Counted from the first letter of the stretch, positions 44,482 through 56,148 are shown. The stretch is 64,000 nt of DNA from Cymbomonas tetramitiformis (GCA_001247695.2 LGRX02035293.1:1-64000), one strand, 5' to 3'. The notes: generated by a model not told the origin, from the letters alone. Numbers and translations: made by a program.

Positions 44482-45838
44482 TTATTCAGCTATAGTTACA
44501 GGGGGGGACGAGACGTCGTCACCGTGGATGCAAGTGCGTGCAAGGATCCGGGAACTAGTGTGCGCCAGGAGCTCGCCGCATTCCCAGAATGAAAATGCAA
44601 GTGGAACAACATAATCAACACAACCAGGGAACCGATATGTAAAAAAAGTCCGAGTGCTACCGCCCACCCGCAGCATTCTGGCACCTGTGGACAGCCAGCC
44701 GGCCGCCAAGGAAACCACAATGAACTTCGTCATACGTTACATGTTCAACGAATCTAATTCCAGCACGCAAAAAATCAAATCGATCGATTGTGATTCATAT
44801 TGGCTCACAAAATATGTGATCCTCATCTGACAATCAATGTCACTATCATTTAATGGACATGCCGCTCAGGCAGTTTCCGTCATCACCGAAGGGACGGCCC
44901 CATGGATGGCGCCGTTTGTGGGTGGCGCCACTCTCCTACGACGCTTTCTATGTTCGACAAAATGCAGTCAAAGAAGTTATCCAATCCGAAAATACAAACA
45001 CTTATACCATCCACAAATTTTTATTTTTTCGACCTGGGGTTTTGCATGCCCATTTTCTTGTGCATTGGTCATATCTCATCATCAAATTAACATCATCTGC
45101 TTTCTGAGAAAACGTTAAATTTCCCCGCACACATAATGTTATCAACATCTCCAAAACGATGTAACCTCCCCTTGGGCCCATCTTAAAATAAGGTACATAT
45201 AACTGATGGTATGGACATATCGGAAAGTTTGTAAGGTGCATAGTGCTATCCCATGTGAACGTCAATGGCTGATTACCCCCAGATTGAAACAACCTAAGGA
45301 AAAATCGAGGTCTGCATGATCCAGACTTCGGGCCACTTCTTTGCAATTCAAATAACAATGAATGCGATGTCATTAGTTTCACGCGCGGCTACAACAAGAT
45401 CAACGTACTTCACTCTCAAACTATGACATTGTAAAGACGCCACACAGTATGATGCGCAGTGCTGGCTCTTTTTCGTGGAACCCTGTGGGAAGTGTGTCCA
45501 TTATGTCTATCGCCACTTTCTGTTCCCAAGCTGATGCCGTGGATGGGCATGAGCAATATGTCAGGACATCTGACGATGCATCACCTGACATGAAACTCAA
45601 ACCCCAGCCCCACACTGATCAGCCCCAAACTGCACCCTTGATATAATTCCGAAGCCCAGATGACGGGAAGGACAGCACCGATGCTGACACATCTATAAGC
45701 ATCTGTATTCTGCCAGAGTGCAAAGAGGCAGGATCCCCTTATGCATCTGTCATGGAGGGCCATTGTGCGCTGCTGCAGTCGCAAACCAGAATATCCAAAT
45801 TCCACAGTACATATGGAGAATCCGTCCCGCAGGCTCAC
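44482..45838 (-). CDS. unassigned coding-like segments, minus strand
   Basis: Four minus frames have protein-like composition: 45581-45838 (ALHDRCIRGSCLFALWQNTD), 45421-45615 (SFMSGDASSDVLTYCSCPST), 45002-45382 (GSCRPRFFLRLFQSGGNQPL) and 44482-44733 (MTKFIVVSLAAGWLSTG, true ATG). The first two overlap in different frames, as after an indel near 45605. The third may end at a GTATAAG donor near 45006. I recognise no family. They could be decayed exons of one gene, possibly upstream parts of the recombinase-like gene. Confidence 0.3.
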
Positions 45839-46013
45839 AGCGTGGTGGATTCAGTGGCTTAAAGATGCTCGAATCGCGTATGAGTCAGATGCCGCCTATC
45901 AGATCCCAGCTTTCAAATGGTTCGGGACGACGCAGCGGCGTCCTCAGTTGAGTGCCATCAGCATACTTGTGAATTAGCTGTGCAAGACAACCGGGCAAAC
46001 CATGGTTTCCCAG

Positions 46014-46355
46014 GAAGCTGCCCTACATTACAAATGCAAGGCAGCCGTAGCACCTTTCCGAGAAGCCGGCCTACATTATAAATACGAGGTCAACGTGACG
46101 CCCTTCCAGGGAGCTGCCCTACATTACAAATGCAAGGCAGCCGTAGCACCTTTCCGGGAAGCCGGCCTACATTATAAGTACGAGGTCAACGTGACGCCCT
46201 TCCAGGGAGCTGCCCTACATTCCAAATGCAAGGCAGCCGTAGCACCTTTCCGGGAAGCCGGCCTACATTATAAGTACGAGGTCAACGTGACGCCCTTCCA
46301 GGGAGCTGCCCTACATTACAAATGCAAGGCAGCCGTAGCACCTTTCCGTGAAGAT
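46014..46355. repeat. 96-bp tandem repeat, about 3.5 units
   Basis: GAGCTGCCCTACATTACAAA recurs near 46015, 46111, 46207 and 46303. The 96-bp period equals 32 codons, so the plus frame 46002-46412 encodes an in-frame peptide repeat (AALHYKCKAAVAPFREAGLH). It lies just downstream of the SMYD-like gene, possibly in its 3' region. I do not call the frame a gene. Confidence 0.85.
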
Positions 46356-46527
46356 AACGAAGGGACCCATGCATGTTGCAACAGACCTTGCTGCAAAGCC
46401 GATGTTCTCTAGCTCACGGCAATCGCGAGGTACACCAAAATGGAGCCAGCTGCACAGTCCACACCGCACATGTCCTCCATGCGTCCTCGCCTCCCCGCTG
46501 TGCCCCCCATCATGCACACCAGAGTGC

Positions 46528-49000
46528 TTACACAGCCTCCCCCTCTGCTGCGGGGTACAAGCAACCTGCACCCTCCACAATCCCTCCTGGCGACGCCTTT
46601 CCCCCGCCCACCTCTGTCTCGAGCCCTGCCTCCGCCTCCCGCCGCAAGCCGCGCACGTCCTGAAGCAGGGAAGGCCTGTCGGGCAACCCCAATTCGAGCG
46701 CTGCGACCGCCTCCCTCAATGCGCGACATGCCACCTGCCGCGCCGCCACCGCAACGGCACCATCCCGCCGGCCCGAGGTTCCCGCCACTTCCAAGGAAGC
46801 GCGGCCAAGATCCACCAGCAGCATCGCCACGTCGAACGAATCGACCCCAGGCCCGTACCCTACAACTGGCTGCAGACACCGCCGCGCTGCCACGAGCTCC
46901 GCAAGCAGCTCTGTGGCACCGGCCCACGCTCCGGTGGCTAAGGCGGCGCGCGCTGCTAAGTCCAGCGCCTCGAGCGTCCCGAGGTGCGCGGCGTGCAGGC
47001 CTCCAACCCCGCGCCGCAGCTCCAAGGACTGCCGCAGCAGGGGCAGAGCCTGCGCCGGCCTCTGATCTCGATAGTGCTGCGCCCCCTTCTCGAAGGCGTC
47101 GTCTGCAGCGCCGAGCACCGCCTGCTGAGCCGCCGAGATTGCGCCACGCAACTCGCCACATGCTGCACATACCAGGCGCGCCCCGGCCGTGTGCGAGGAG
47201 AACCCCTCTAGGGGGCGCCACTCCCCGATTGAGCCATCGCAGGCGGGGCCTGGGCAAGCGAGCCCCACCAGCCCTTGCTCCAGCGGGCGGCATACCCCCT
47301 CCGGGGAGCAGCGCTCGCAGGCACAGGCGAAGCCGAAGTCCTCCAACAGGGCCAGCTGGCGCTCTGGGCGCGCTGCGAGCGGGTCGATGTAGCAAATGGT
47401 GAGCTCCTCCCCAGGCGCCACGTGGCGGATGGTGCGCACGCTTGCCGCGCAGCCTATGCCGGGGTCAGGTCGGAAAGACACGACGCAGGAGGCAGCGCAG
47501 GAGTGGTTGAAGGCGGCAGTGCGCGGGAACAGCGCGAGCCCGAGGGAGCCCTCCTCGGTGCCCACGGCGAGGGCGTGCGTCTCCAGCAGACAGATGAGCT
47601 CGGCCAGCGTGTCGAGAGCTTCCACCTCGCGAAGCTTGTGAGAGATCGGCATCAGAGCCTGCACTGCCTCCGCATCCTGCCAGGCGCCAGGCGCGGGCGG
47701 TGTCACACAAAGATGAACAGACAGAAGGCGAGACGAGGCAAAGCAGAGTGACAGAAGGCAGAGTGTGCACGGAGCAGACAAACTAGCAGCAGCCTCTGAG
47801 AGGTCGCTCAACAAACTGAGACGGTCACGTGGCAGCCGCTGAGAGGTCGCTCAACAAACTGAGGCGGACACGTGAGGCATGGCTCAACAGCCTGAGGCGC
47901 ACAGTAGTGAATTGGTCCGTGGATCTACATCGCGAAGGTGAGCACAACCAGGGCATCCTGAATCACCGCAAAATTTGCAGCATATACCACACGTCCGGCT
48001 GATTGCGAGACCCAGAGCTTCTAGGAACAACACAAGAGGTTCAGCAAAAACCGGCGTGGAAAAATATGTTTGGAAGCAGCAAAGACCTCGGGGGTGAGTT
48101 GCGTTGCGATGACCAAGTGGCTGGCAGGGGCCGAGAACCTGTGCGTCAGGTAGCAACGCAAGATGCGCAGCGAAGACCACGTGTCTGGCAAGGGCCGACA
48201 AGCTCGGTGTGGGGTCCCCAAGATGTGCTGCGTAAAGCATGAGTAAGGAGGCCCTGAGCGTGTGTTATGTGCAGCGGGTCGAATATGAATGGCTGGGCTA
48301 GAGTCCTTAGGTGTGCGGCGACAACCCAGAATTTGCACCGGAGTCCAAGTTTCTGGTAGGGGAATAGTCCCTGAGCGTAGGGTAGCAACCTAGAATCAGG
48401 ATTAGCAACCCTAAGTGCGAAGCGAGTACCCTCGACTCTGAATGGAAATATTAAAAGCGCAGAGAGGGTTGTACGCACTTTTTGAAGCCGCCGCTGCTCA
48501 GCCCTCGAGATCTGGAAATACCGGCTTTTAAGAGCAACACCCCCGGGCTGTCCAAGCTCACTCGTCAGCTGGCCGACTGAGAGAGACTCGCGATGATCGC
48601 CTTTCTCACAGGCCCAAATGAAGCGAGCGGCCAGACGTACTGCGTTCCTCGCTCCAGCCTCGGGGAGAGCACGGCACTCTTTTGAATGTGTCCTCGCATC
48701 AGCATCTTTGCAAGCGTCGGAGCAGTAGGCGATCCTTCGGCACCCTGCACAACAGCTTGCGGAGTTGCCGCTTGCAGATCGCCCGAGTTCTCGCTGGGGC
48801 AGGTGACGCGGGGCGAGGCACCAGCCGCAGGACGCCAAGTCCACCCGGCGCGTCGCAGTCACAGCGACGAGAGGAAAACGCTCCTCATGAACCAGATCTC
48901 CCGGAATAAGCGCGCGTTGCGCAAACACCCCAATCCCCTTCCCTGGACTATCTCCAAGAACGATGACGTCCGCACGATTCAATTGAAGATGAGGATCCAT
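46528..49000 (-). CDS. SMYD-type SET/MYND protein lysine methyltransferase
   Basis: Exon 1: 49000-48479, from ATG (MDPHLQLNRADVIVLGDSPG). Exon 2: 47676-46528. Donor AAA|GTGCGT and acceptor GCAG|GATGCG join in phase 0, giving about 556 aa. The split SET domain starts GKGIGVFAQRALIPGDLVHE. A MYND zinc finger is inserted (CGWCLAP..., CCAGCRRIAYCSDACKDADA, HSKEC). After the join, SET continues with FPRTAAFNHSCAASC (the NHSC AdoMet/active-site motif) and GEELTICYIDP. Post-SET cysteines follow (CACERC), then TPR-like helices (HYRDQRPAQALPLLRQSLEL). SMYD enzymes methylate histone or other lysines. The reading frame is intact and very GC-rich compared with its surroundings. The substrate cannot be inferred. 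Confidence 0.85.
47677..48478 (-). other. intron of the SMYD-like gene
   Basis: About 800 bp with degenerate repeats built on GGTAGCAACnCAAGATGCG / CTGGCAAGGGCCGA at roughly 48080-48420. No exon is needed between the two halves, since SET-I helices join directly across it. Confidence 0.65.
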
Positions 49001-49782
49001 ACGGATCTATGCTGCGTTGTTGTGACGTCAAGTGAATGGAAAAGAACCGGAATGTAGGTATTGCCTTCACGCTTAACCGTCCGAACTGAAGACGAGCTGT
49101 CCCCGCTGTCCGCTTTCTATTGCTCGCATACCGTTCACCGGCAGTAAACGACGCTAAAGTGTCTTTACATGCTTCGATATTCTACATACACTAGCGTGAG
49201 AAAGCCCTTCTTTTCACTAGGATCTTTTCAGACGGGACTCCTGACGAGTACAACTTCGCTAAACTACTAGAGGTAGATGTCCCTAAAATAAGACAGCATT
49301 TTCAATTTACTATAAAATTTGCTATATATCGAATCGAGGTCGGATTTTTTTTGGCCGTCTCAAAAACTCCTTCTCAAGACCGCGACCGCCCTAGAGTCAG
49401 TGTGTGCTGTAGTATGACGTGATATTACGTAATTGATGCCCCTCACTATTGAGCTTGCGGGCAAAAGAAGACACTTATGGAGGGTCCAAACCCTACATCT
49501 TAGAGGGCTAGAAGTGTTGAAACAAGGCGATACAAGTTATACAGTGACATAGGTGAACAATATATATCCAATATAACACTTATGCACTAGTATTGAAGCA
49601 AAATAGTTGATATAATTATACACCCAATATCGGAGCCAAAATATACCCTCCCAGGTCACTTTCTAGAAAAATATCATAGGGTTTCAGCGTGCAAACGAGT
49701 GTGTGCTCGTGATAAGTTACACAGGTGAGTTGGAGGCCAAGCTATTGTTGTTGCAAACCTATCACTTACAAAAATACTATGC
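49001..49782. other. intergenic stretch, nothing recognised
   Basis: AT-rich, no supported ORF or repeat. Confidence 0.5.
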
Positions 49783-50196
49783 TTAAGTATTGCTAATATC
49801 ACCTAGGACACCCGTTGGTGTTTCCACATTCTGAGATGCCAAACGAGCAACTTTCCTTACTGTAGTTGCCGCATCTTTCTCCTGCTTAGCCTGCTCCCTT
49901 TCTCGCTTCCTACATTGCACCTCCGCAGCTTTTCGGGCTTTTTCAATCGCTTGCTGAACTGCCCTTCTCTCAGCCACGGCCGCTCTTTCAATTTTCTGGA
50001 TCTCCTTTTCCGTTGCAACGTAAATCTGGTTCATCTCGGCCTCCCACCGAGCTTCTTTTTGCTCCTCTTGCCTCTCCGCCGCCTCCTTTTCCCTCGCCAC
50101 CTTATTTATTTCAGCCTCCGCACCTCGAAATATCTCGGCCATCTCAGCCTCGAACTCTTGCTTCCTCAAACGTTCCCTCATCTTCACTGTTGTCAT
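49783..50196 (-). CDS. small coiled-coil protein, hypothetical
   Basis: An ATG at 50196 starts MTTVKMRERLRKQEFEAEMA. 137 aa, almost wholly charged alpha-helix (KEAAERQEEQKEARWEAEMN, AIEKARKAAEVQCRKREREQ) with heptad-like spacing, and a short polar tail ending in GVLGDISNT. No family is recognised. It lies downstream of the DDE transposase gene on the same strand and could be a second protein of that element or an independent gene. The codon pattern is consistent with real coding, but simple composition limits confidence. Confidence 0.45.
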   Translation of the reverse strand: MTTVKMRERLRKQEFEAEMAEIFRGAEAEINKVAREKEAAERQEEQKEARWEAEMNQIYVATEKEIQKIERAAVAERRAVQQAIEKARKAAEVQCRKREREQAKQEKDAATTVRKVARLASQNVETPTGVLGDISNT

Positions 50197-51095
50197 GGAT
50201 CCCCACTCCTGCGTTATACGGCGTATTAAGAGTGTAATGAAAAGCGCGACGGATTCCTTTTCGATTCCTCAGATGCGAATTATATTTTTCATTGTTTACA
50301 AATTCCGAACAGCCGTTCGATTAAATCAGAAGGACATCTAAACCGTTATCGAAATCGCACCGGTATCTTTCTGGAATCTGTCCGCTTCCGTTCGCGCTTC
50401 TTAAGCACTTTACACTGTGAAAACCTAGTGCAGCAGGGTAGATTAATGAAGAGATTGATAACTCTTCGCGATATATTAGAAGCGAATAATGTTTATTATA
50501 AGCTATTATGAACGCTAGGAAGCATCCCCGCACAGATTCGGTGACTGGAAGCAGATCCCGGATTCCCCGCTTCGTGTGGCGGAAGCGGGAACCGGCATCC
50601 GCAAAACGGCATTCCCTTCGGTATCCTGCCGAAGGGAACGCTAAGAAATAGTAATAACAACGACTGAAACATATTTTCAACGCTGTATGTGTGCATATGT
50701 GTTTCATTTGGTCATTTGGTTCACACGCTTCGAGCCCCGCGGCACATCCGGGATGGCGCGTGTAAGTTACTAAATACGCAAACCAACGCAGCAAGTACGT
50801 CCATATGGGCTGTTGAACAAACGTTACTTGAGGCGTTGCGAGAAACCGATGGGAACAGCTGCATTCGTACATCTCTAGAGATGATGTAAAGAAGTAGCAT
50901 GCCAAATCTTTGCGAGAAATTGGATTCACGCAAATCCCCAAAGTACGATTGTGAGGACCTAAGCCCTCGACTACCTCAAACCTTCAGAATGCCCTTTCGA
51001 CAAAAAATGGTATGCTTTTTCTGCACCTGCACGTTCCGGGGCGGCTACATATAAGCAATCCCAATATTAACGCTATAAGTATTTAATCTTGGAAT
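50197..51095. other. non-coding stretch between coiled-coil ORF and DDE gene
   Basis: No supported gene. A hairpin with GCGGAAGCGGGAACCGGC and GGTATCCTGCCGAAGG-type strings lies near 50570-50640. Confidence 0.4.
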
Positions 51096-51577
51096 TTATC
51101 TCCATCGCGTTTTTAAATATGGTCTTAATACGCGGTACGTTAGACGCTTCTTACTCTTATTGACCTCAGGGACCGCCACATCGCTCTTCACCAAACAAAG
51201 ACCCAACTCCTCGGGGGACAACGGAGACTGCTTGGCCGCTAGCAGTTCCTTTTCCAAAAGGGCAACCTTCTCCTCCAAATATTGAATGCGTGTGACATAC
51301 CAGGGCTCGTCATGAATACACTCGTAATCATGATTACTTTCATGATTAGACGTTTTTTGGTACTAATCAAGTCATGATTAGACCCGACAGGGTACTAATC
51401 AAGTCTTGATTAGACCTGACAGGGTACTAATCAAGTCTTGATTAGCCACGGCAGGGTACTAATCAAGTCTTGATTTTTTAATCATGACAAAAGTGGCAAA
51501 TTGTGGCCTCTGACGTGCGTGACAGTCGAGAGACAGTCTGACGCGACGCGATGTGGCCGTCGGTCGGGTGACTAATA

Positions 51578-52280
51578 TCTGCACACGTGGGGGGGGCACC
51601 AAGGTGGCCCCTGTTGGCCTTAGGCCCAAGCGTGCACCCCTCCTACCCGCCCTAATGCATTATAGGATGCCTTTGGGGCCGCTCGGCACCCCTAGCTTCA
51701 ACCCAAAAAATGTGCCCCGCCTACCCTCCCAGGAGGGCCTCGAGGGGCCTTGCGCCTCAGTTCTGCACACGTGGGGGGGCACCAAGGTGGCCCCTGCTGT
51801 TGGCCTTAGGCCCAAGTGTGCACCCCTCCTACCCGCCCCAATGCATTATAGGATGCCGTTGGGGCCGCTCGGCACCCCTAGCTTCAACCCAAAAAATGTG
51901 CCCCGCCTACCCTCCCAGGAGGGCCTCGAGGGGCCTTGCGCCTCAGCTCTGCACACGTGGGGGGGGCACCAAGGTGGCCCCTGCTGTTGGCCTTAGGCCC
52001 AAGTGTGCACCCCTCCTACCCGCCCCAATGCATTATAGGATGCCTTTGGGGTCGCTCGGCACCCCTAGCTTCGACCCAAAAAATGTGCCCCGCCTACCCT
52101 CCCAGGAGGAGGCTGGGCCTCGAGGGGCCTTGCGCCTCAGTTCTGCACACGTGGGGGGGGCACCAAGGTGGCCCCTGTTGGCCTTAGGCCCAAGTGTGCA
52201 CCCCTCCTACCCGCCCCAATGCATTCTAGGATGCCTTTGGGGTCGCTCGGCACCCCTAGCTGCAACCCAAAAAATGTGCC
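51578..52280. repeat. about 186-bp tandem repeat, four units
   Basis: CTGCACACGTGGGGGG recurs near 51580, 51763, 51949 and 52142. Units contain CCCCTCCTACCCGCCC and AACCCAAAAAATGTGCCC. Long plus-strand frames across it are by-products of the repeat. Confidence 0.9.
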
Positions 52281-52530
52281 CGTTATTACATCTCACCGCA
52301 TTATTACATCTCGCCGCATTATTACATCTCGCCGCATTATTACATCTCACAGACTGCATTATTACATCTCACCGCTTTATTACATCTCACCGCGTTATTA
52401 CATCTCACCGCGTTATTACATCTCACCGCGTTATTACATCTCGCCGCATTATTACATCGCTCCGCATTATTACATCTCAGTGCCGCATTATTACATCTCG
52501 CCGCATTATTACATGCCTCCGCGCTTTCAC
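52281..52530. repeat. ATTACATCTCACCGC tandem array, about 15 units
   Basis: 16-17-bp units with C/G alternation at ATCTC(A/G)CCGC. The motif is shared with 21785-21895 in the pogo element. Confidence 0.88.
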
Positions 52531-53737
52531 ACGCCTCCGCGATATCACATCGATGCCTCCGCGCTATGCACATGCTATACACATGCCTCCAAGCAATGAG
52601 CTAAAATTTGCCCCACTCATGAGCAAAGAATGACTAAATGAACGAACGACCGAAAATATCCGAAAATCATGATTAAACTAATCAAGTCATGATTAGACCC
52701 GACAGGGTACTAATCAAGTCTTGATTAGCCACGGCAGGGTACTAATCAAGTCATGATTAATCACAGGACCCCACTAATCAAGTGTAATCATAGTATTCAT
52801 GACGAGCCCTGTGACATACGTGCCAGACGCAGGGGTACAAACAGGCAAGGTTTCCCGTTCCACTTTGGCATCCTCTTGGTCCTTGATTGCCTCCTGCATG
52901 TTGCTCTTCACGAAAAAGGCGTCGGATGTGTTGTGCGGAAATATGCCGTGCTCGGTTATGCCAACCTGTAAGCACACTTATGTTAGGGCATCGGCAATAC
53001 CGAAAACCCCGAAATGCCGAAACCTAATACTCACCTTTGCACGGATCGCTGCTTTCCACTTTTTCCACGCGGCCGGAAATACAGCGGCGAAGACGGCTTT
53101 GGTGACCGGTTTGCCCGGGTTTTTCTTGCACCAGTTGGTCACCTCCGTCTCGTGAATTACGTGCCAACTATGGAATACCCGATCTAAGAATGCATGAGCC
53201 GTCGTGGTATGGGGAGGGTAGGCAAACTCTTCGATGTCATTCTCCGCCACAAAGTCCAAAACCTGAAGCGTAAACCTAGCACTCTGACCGTCAGTTAGCC
53301 ATAATACAGGCGTATGCACGTTCTCCGCTACCAGGTCACGGTTCACCTCTTTCAACACTGCCAAGAGAGTGTTGCGATCCTGTGTGCACAAGACAACCCT
53401 AATCGTCAACATAGGTGGCACTTCAAGATGTGGGGAAAGGGGAATACACACAACGAAGCACCTGAAAGGCGTTGGGCTGCGTCGAAACCAAAACGTCGTC
53501 GCCGTCGCCCATATCTGGAGTCTGGTTGTCGAGTACGCCCTTAGAGCCGAGGATCAGATGTGGTTTCATTGTACCACTTTCCCCCAAGCCCCACCCAAAC
53601 ATCCAGAGAAATACGCTCCTTGTTGACAACCTTCTCCTTCGTAGCTCTACTTCTTAGAACTTACAACGTTACAAGCCGATGTAGCCTACTGCGATCGCCT
53701 ACCGTACGCCTACGTCTTAAAATCCGATGACAATTAC

Positions 53738-53906
53738 TGCTAGAAGTGACGCCCCGACTGTCATTCCTATAGTTAGGGTGTATGACTGTCACCGGTCCCG
53801 GAACCCTAGACCCCGAACATATAACGGGAAGACTGAGTATTCTCACCGGTTATCTATTCTGATTATCTGACTCACCGAATATACAGTCCAGCTGATATAT
53901 TCAGCA
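53738..53906 (+). repeat. LTR of element 5, copy 1
   Basis: TGCTAGAAGTGACGCCCCGA... to GATATATTCAGCA. Matches 56149-56320 closely. Confidence 0.8.
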
Positions 53907-54257
53907 GGTTTGGTCCCACGCACTCTTAATTTTACACTGCGACTTTGGCCATGATTGGCTAAACACCGACGCTTGAGATGGGGTGAGGGGCCCGCGTTAG
54001 AGAGGTTTTCGGTATGGGCGGTATGGCTCAGTTACGGACGCGCGGTTGATTGGACATGATTGGGGCGCGCGTTACGACAACTTATTTTCCGTGCAGTGTC
54101 TGTCAGATATACAGTTCCGGTGTAATATATATCTAGCTGAAAAAAGGGATAAACCCTGAGTTGAGGGTTACGATATCAGAACGTTAAAGTGTACTCGATA
54201 AAAGGAGAGATAACATAAATACCTAACGGGTGTTTCCCGTCTACTGGTGACGGTCAC

Positions 54258-54847
54258 CTAGAACGCCCGCAGAAATACGAATGCCCAACATGTCTGCCTG
54301 TCCCTGAAAGGGGTCACCCGCCGGGATCATGCGGCGGGCAAACTCAAGCAGGACACGCTTACCGTCGGACGGGAAGCTGGAGTGCGAGGAGTCCATCCAG
54401 TCCGCCGCGGGTGACATGGGGCCAACCATCAGCTCGAGCGTGGAGAACAACAAGCCGTTGGCCTCCACGCGGACGGGCAGGGTAGCGTCGTCCAGCGGGA
54501 AAAGAGGTGCAAAGCCAATGTCCGTCCTCCGTGATAAATGCCGCCTGCAGCGCAGAAACCATCCTGGTGAACAGCGCCGACGCGTGGCACTCAGTCCCGG
54601 AAAATCGCCCGTTCTTGTCCTCGAACAACTTCTAACGAACGGACTTGGACACCTTCATGTCGAAGTGCTCCCTCTGAAGGGTACGCACCGAGGCCAGGAA
54701 TGCAGCTCCCGCTGAATTCGCAGCCGGCTGTGCTGCCGGCGGCGTGGCTGGAGTGTTCGCGTGTCTCGCAGCCTCTAAATCAAAAATCGTAGACAATGCC
54801 CGTCGGCGATTCGCCATGCTAGCGGTGGCTCGAGTGGAAGCAACCAT
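54258..54847 (-). pseudogene. gag N-terminal fragment of LTR element 4
   Basis: An ATG at 54847 starts MVASTRATASMANRRRAL, closely like element 1. An in-frame TAG lies at 54632-54634, and a frameshift near 54525 follows ALQAAFITED. The fragment ends where the deletion joins the LTR. Clearly non-functional. Confidence 0.85.
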
Positions 54848-55234
54848 GATGAAAAGGACTGAAGGGGCGGAGTGAGGCAATGAAACGCGAGAGATGTGGC
54901 AGTCGTGGGCGGCCAAGAAACGTGCGGGTCGTCGATACGGCAACCGTGAGAGATCAAAACAATTCCGGGAAGTCGTGTGGGGCAGGCGGCCGATACGCAA
55001 CGGTGTGGGATCCAACCAGAAAACGTAAACCAGTCCAACGTTAAATCCGTAAGAAAATTCTCTCCAAGCGCTGCGGCGTGCCGTAAATCAACCCACAAAA
55101 TTTAGGCTATACCCGTGACTGCCGGCACTCTCACGCGCGGAGCGCATCACTCCATCCCAGGCGTCCCAGCTTAGCCACTCATAGTGGCAATCCCGCAGTC
55201 CTGTGGCTAAATAAAGCGTAAGTGGGGCCAAACC

Positions 55235-55454
55235 TGTCAGATATACAGTTCCGGTGTAATATATATCTAGCTGAAAAAAGGGATAAACCCTGAGTTGAGG
55301 GTTACGATATCAGAACGTTATTAAAGTGTACTCGATAAAAGGAGAGATAACATAAATACCTAACGGGTGTTTCCCGTCGACTGGTGACGGTCACTCAGCC
55401 TACTATAGGAAGTGACATGTGACAGTTTCGGGTGTCACAGTGTCAAATCCAGCA
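55235..55454 (-). repeat. LTR of element 4, complete copy
   Basis: TGTCAGATATACAGTTCCGG... to GTCAAATCCAGCA. Related to the 213-bp LTR of element 1. Confidence 0.9.
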
Positions 55455-55457
55455 GTA

Positions 55458-55956
55458 CAGTAAGAGTCAACCAATAAGAGAATTCTACGTTAAGAAAACA
55501 GCCAGCTTTTTTTTGGGGGGGGGTCACAAGTTTAGGAGAAAAGCTGGCTGGTTTTAAAAGTTAAGAGATTGGCAAAAATAAGAAATATCGAGGCTGGCTA
55601 GACCCCAGGACATTTTCTTAAAATATAGCAAAATAAGTACGGCTTTGATGTTAGAAAAGTCATCTTGTGCGAGTAGACCTTCCCTAACATCACTAATAAG
55701 TTACCGCAATTGTGAACGGGTCGCGTCGTCCATCACGGTAGTGGGCGGATTTTTCGAAGTGAGGATGTGCTGCGAATCCAATACGAGAAAAACTGATTTT
55801 TCACTCTTAAGGATGAGAAAAGCTAGCTGGCAAAATAAGCGGTTTTCTCTTATTTCGTCGGCTCTCTTAGGTACCGAAGCTGGGGGGGGTCACAAGTTTA
55901 GGAGAAAAGCTGGCTGACCCCGAAATCTCTGTTTTCTTATTGGTTGACTCTTGCTG
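55458..55956. mobile_element. 499-bp MITE with TA duplication, inside an LTR target duplication
   Basis: CAGTAAGAGTCAACCAATAA and its reverse complement (one mismatch: GCTG for ACTG) form the ends. TA lies at 55456-55457 and 55957-55958. The insertion sits within the GTATC duplication to the right of LTR element 4. The interior has repeated AAAGCTGGCTG / GGGGGGGTCACAAGTTTAGG segments in both halves. Confidence 0.85.
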
Positions 55957-56148
55957 TATCGTTGGGCTGGATTTTGTTGTTTCTGGTCACTCGTATACCG
56001 TCCGGCATTGATCACGTCCGTTTCGTCCCACATGACCGCGTACTGTTTGTTGTTTCCCCGCTTTATCCTCGACGACCCGCCGCAACTCGCGAGCCGTCGC
56101 CCACACCGTTAGTCTCACCTCGCATTATCCACCTCACCCTGTCTCTAT

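Larger units (their letters stand above)
51301..52811. mobile_element. non-autonomous hAT element with 8-bp duplication
   Basis: TIR CAGGGCTCGTCATGAATAC (19 bp, perfect at both ends). The 8-bp duplication TGACATAC lies at 51293-51300 and 52812-52819. Subterminal regions are arrays of GGGTACTAATCAAGTCwTGATTAG. The interior is filled by a 186-bp tandem repeat and an ATTACATCTCACCGC array. There is no transposase. TIR start (CAGGG) and duplication length are diagnostic of hAT. Confidence 0.93.
51096..53629 (-). pseudogene. pogo/Tigger-like DDE transposase gene split by a hAT element
   Basis: Minus-strand pieces: 53629-53423 (ESGTMKPHLILGSKGVLD), then, after a frame break near 53440, the exon to 53035 with VLWLTDGQSARF (second catalytic Asp), EEFAYPPHTTTAHAFLDRVF (third acidic site region) and KKWKAAIRAK. 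A consensus donor (AAG|GTGAGT) and acceptor (TTACAG|GTTGGC, 52965) lead in phase 0 to VGITEHGIFPHNTSDAF, the usual segment after the DDE_1 domain. The frame is then interrupted at 52811/51301 by a hAT-type insertion. Removing it with one 8-bp duplication restores TYV-TRIQYLEEKVALLEKE, a coiled coil, to the stop at 51096. The upstream HTH and first Asp were not found, so the gene is incomplete. Confidence 0.65.
54101..55454 (-). mobile_element. LTR element 4, internally deleted
   Basis: The right-hand (5') LTR is complete at 55235-55454 (220 bp). The left LTR (54101 to about 54257) is cut and joined directly to gag sequence, so about 60 bp of LTR and most of the interior are lost. The flanks are GTGTC (54096-54100) and GTA|TC (55455-55457 and 55958-55960, split by a MITE), a 5-bp duplication with one change. 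The empty site GCAGTATCGTTGG is seen at 56509-56521. Confidence 0.88.

Noticed and set aside
44482..44733. secreted protein with signal peptide (MTKFIVVSLAAGWLSTG)
   Set aside because: The hydrophobic start is weak and the frame is short and isolated; kept only as an unassigned segment.
46409..47402. long open frames in other phases over the SMYD-like gene
   Set aside because: High GC leaves few stops. The SMYD frame alone carries recognisable motifs.
51553..52633. 147- and 307-aa plus-strand frames
   Set aside because: They follow the 186-bp and 16-bp tandem repeats inside the hAT element.
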